In this document: positions 61,267-64,000 of the stretch, piece after piece | Layout: the number at the start of each line of letters is the position of its first letter | Position numbering within the stretch: position 1 is the stretch's first letter | Source of the DNA: Haliclona indistincta | Lineage: Eukaryota; Porifera; Demospongiae; Haplosclerida; Chalinidae | Reading direction: 5' to 3' | Length of the DNA stretch: 64,000 nt | Assembly (NCBI GenBank): GCA_964017065.1 | Contig: OZ024785.1 | Coordinates: 8,511,086-8,575,085 of the forward strand | Notes under the pieces: model-generated | What the model saw: only the letters and a program-made list of their open reading frames with translations | The model's database searches: none | Told to the model about the DNA's origin: nothing | Made by a program: the position numbers and the translations under genes

Positions 61267-62337
61267 TCATACAACTCATATCAGCTATTATTCAACAAAG
61301 AACATGTCAATAATGTTATTTATGACATTACTTCTCACAAAGATATTTCTATTTCACTGATCTCTTAATTTTCACTATCATAAGGGAGCTAATACTATAA
61401 CTACATGTCGTATTATTCTATAGAATCAGATAGTTGACTACTAGACTGTGGTCTCTACTAGTGGATACACTGGCTCTGGGCTTGTGTTTTCTTCAGGCTG
61501 CGGCAAATTGCTGAAGCGCACTGACTTAGGCTGACTATATCTACGTATGTTGTTGAAAGTGGATTGCGAACAATGGAAACTGGAACTGGTGACAGCGGTT
61601 GGTCTTCCTTTTGGCGCCTCAGACCTTCTTGCCTTTTTTTCCTATAGAGCATGCAGTAGTTTTATGCAAATGTTACTAACTTCTCACCGCAGAATTCTCA
61701 CAATTGAGAGTATACTCTCACAATTGAGAGTATTGACAGTACTCTGTACTGTCTGGCAGTACGTAGCTGCAGTATCACGTACGAGCATTGCTCGGCGAAA
61801 TCGATATGCAGGCTCCTCCACGAATGGAAGATGAGCTTGCAGGAGCAGTTTTAGCTTCGTACTTTTCACACAACTAAAGAAAAATTGTAAAAACTCGATC
61901 GTGTTTAGTCTTCACATGGTGAGCTCGTCGTTCCGTGATGGCGAACACTACGTGGCTGAAACTTGCTATTATCGATGCCTATCTATAGACAAACAAAGCG
62001 CACACTGCAACTCCGTCTGCACAGATAGACTTGGCTAAAAAAGAAATAGCCATTTGTAAAGTCATGAATCTCATTAAAACGATTTTCACCTGTAGATTCC
62101 ACCAAGAGTATATTATGTACTCTTGATTCCACTAGTTGAGCCACATAATGGTGAGTCGAAACAATCGTGTAGTGGTGAACTGCGCGCTGACGCTCAGCCT
62201 GCAAATTGCAGTAAGCAGTGAGCTTATCGAGTAATGCATCCTACTCTTGTACCAAGCTGCATTGGGCTTGCTTGGGAAGCATTAATCTAATCACCATGGC
62301 TTTGCATTAGATCAGCTCTTTTTTCTTTCCTTTGCAG
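61267..62337. other. Argonaute 3' region to globin, no gene recognised
   Basis: It contains a duplicated TCTCACAATTGAGAGTAT (about 61692-61730), each copy self-complementary. ATG followed at once by GTGAGC occurs at about 61917 and could be the first exon of the globin. Minus-strand open frames here have no family resemblance. Confidence 0.4.
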
Positions 62338-62746
62338 TCGATCCTCTCCGATGAAAAACGAATGAACCATATCTACACAACGTGGGAGATGGTAAAGAAG
62401 GTTGGACTTCAAGAAACAGGCATGATTCTCTTTTTCAAGTGAGCTTTAAAATATGCATTCTAAAGATTCATAAAATATTTCATCTACATGCAGACTGTTT
62501 GAGATAAATCCAGCTTTGAAAGATCTGTTTGCATTCAGAGATCAAGAAATCACCGATCAGAACGAAATAGTTCGAAAGCACGCTCTTACAGTGATGGAGA
62601 CCATTGACACTGCCATTGAACTACTCAAGGACAATGCGGACATTGAGACACTCGCATTTCGTATTTCATACCTCGTATTTCTTACCTCATTTCGTGTGGG
62701 AGTAGACGGAATGGGAAGTGGACCTCAGAAACGTCAGGATTTTGGG
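62338..62746 (+). CDS. Neuroglobin-like globin, 5' exons only
   Basis: Two exons in phase (62338-62438 and 62494-62746). The text SILSDEKRMNHIYTTWEMVK is followed by KVGLQETGMILFFKLFEINP, ALKDLFAFRD and then HALTVMETIDTAIELL. It follows helices A to E of the globin fold, with the CD-corner LFEINPxLKDLFxFRD typical of neuroglobin/globin X-like proteins. The heme-ligand histidine region (helix F) should be in later exons, outside or beyond the element at 62793. The end of the second exon (ISYLVFLTSFRVGVDGMG) is not globin-like, so its true donor is uncertain. The start may be a tiny upstream ATG exon. Confidence 0.7.
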
Positions 62747-62792
62747 GTAAGCCTTTGATATTATTCACTTTTGCTTACCCCTGAGGTCTATG

Positions 62793-63399
62793 CAGTGGCG
62801 TATCTAGGATTTGGTAGAAGGGGGTGCTGAATATGAGCGCGCGAAGCGCGCGCGAAAATTTTGCTAATTAAGTATTCATTATCAATTAATAAATTTTCGT
62901 TTATTTTGCGTGTAATAATTGGTACAGTGTGCGTTATTTAGAACTGTACGGCACTCGATCATGGATTCTTCGACGAAGCTATAGAGCTTAGAGCCCAGGC
63001 GCGTGTCCACGATAGGGCTCCGGGTGCTCTAGCACCCCCCTCAGCATTGAAGTTTTAAATTATTCATTGCATCAAAGTACACTGTGGCTATCAATTTATC
63101 ATAACTGTTATTGCAACAAGCTTAGCAGCTGCCAAAATCCCATTCTAAGGTAGTTTAGGCTGTTTTTCCATTAGTTCAGTGATGAACAAATCCAGTGCGC
63201 CACGATAATAGTGACGAAAATGACGTAATTTAACGAATAAATGAATATTAATTAGAATTTGCGCGCGCGCTTTGCGCGCGCACCTATCTTTCCTCATTTC
63301 TGGACACGCGCCTGGAGCCTGAGGTTAGGTTAGCCAATAGCCTGCTACTTTATGAATATTAATATCTCTAGTTTAAGGGGGTGCTGGATACGCCACTGC
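62793..63399. mobile_element. hAT-like element in globin intron
   Basis: CAGTGGCGTATC on the left and GATACGCCACTG on the right. GGTCTAT(G) is duplicated at both sides (left 62785-62792, right from 63400). The inside has two GC-rich palindromes (GCGCGCGAAGCGCGCGCG-type) and no coding frame. It shares ends with 2616-2906. Confidence 0.75.
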
Positions 63400-64000
63400 G
63401 GTCTATGTGTCTATATATCACAACTGTCTTAAACCGCGACAGCACTCCTACGTAGGTTCCGTCGATCTAGCATGCAGGTGGGCACCCTGGAGCATTGAAA
63501 ACGTTCGGTTTTAAACCGGGTCAACTGAGTTATGTGGTTGTAAATCGGGTTAACCGGCTTCGAAACCGGCGGCCGGCTTCGACGGGTCAGGTTGTGAATC
63601 GGGTCGTAACACATACACATAGACAGTTGTGATAGACATTACGAACATTCAGCGTGTACATTCTAGTACAGTCATTTTATAGTCTGACCTAAACAAATTG
63701 CAACACAAAAGTTTACAACATTTTTTGATAGAGTCTACAACATAGAAAAAATGTTGAGAACATGTCTACATGTCAACAACCATGTTTTTTGATAGACATG
63801 GTCTACAACATATGAAAAGTCTCGAAGAATCTAGCCTCGTCCCCTGCCATTAATTTTCGCAACGAAACGAACGAATAAGCGAAAATTAAGGCCTGGTACA
63901 TGGTACACATGTATCTATATTTTATCTATTGCATGGGTAATTGTGCGCATGCGCTAGCTATGAAAACACGTGGCCTGGCTACTGATTCTCGATACTGCAA
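63400..64000. other. Right edge, no gene recognised
   Basis: A GC-rich stretch with repeated AACCGGG/CGGGTTAACCGG words (63500-63605), then a short repeat of GTCTACAACAT (about 63735 and 63800), and an inverted TTAATTTTCGC pair (63851-63890). It probably belongs to the globin intron or to a repeat. Confidence 0.4.

Overview
The window is a gene-dense stretch of animal nuclear DNA. Nearly every gene is split by short GT-AG introns, often under 100 bp. It carries metazoan genes (LTV1, PAQR4, CMC1, FAF2/UBXD8, cathepsin L, a mitochondrial-type cytochrome P450, an AGO-clade Argonaute, a neuroglobin-like globin) plus an invertebrate-type receptor with an SH2-docking tail. The compact layout, AT-rich short introns and an expanded beta-helix/multi-membrane-span family fit a demosponge such as Amphimedon. 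That organism guess is inference from gene content, not from a search.

Layout. 1-16 kb: LTV1 (-, runs off the left edge), a single-pass cysteine-rich receptor with a tyrosine-motif tail (+), PAQR4 (-), a small serine-rich unknown (+), CMC1 (-), FAF2 (+, containing a 200-N gap that is probably empty), cathepsin L (-) and an intronless CYP (+). These alternate as head-to-head pairs sharing promoters of 69-393 bp and tail-to-tail pairs. 16-56 kb: six tandem minus-strand paralogs (A to F) of one large receptor-like family. Each has a signal peptide, an N-glycosylation-rich right-handed beta-helix, a cysteine-rich stalk, about 7-9 membrane spans and a basic tail. 56-61 kb: an Argonaute head-to-head with copy F. 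62-64 kb: the first exons of a globin and a hAT-like element.

The paralog array is the most interesting part. I reconstructed copy A (21 exons, 1266 aa) and copy F (20 exons, 1251 aa) exon by exon; exon phases agree throughout. Copies A-E are near-identical over long blocks but mosaic: exon 1, exon 3, exon 20/21 and the intergenic spacers group the copies differently. This points to duplication of two-gene blocks followed by gene conversion. The function of the family is unknown. Its architecture and its clustered mosaic diversification make it a candidate for a recognition, adhesion or immune receptor family (inference).

Transposon remnants are common in introns and spacers of the array: a 3.5-kb element with long inverted ends sitting at a splice donor in copies B and D, nested TTAA-flanked elements, a Crypton-like domain fragment inside a TIR element, a 390-bp near-perfect palindrome, and hAT-like elements with 8-bp target duplications. 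All splice sites were assigned by eye from GT-AG signals, reading-frame phase and family resemblance; no search was run.
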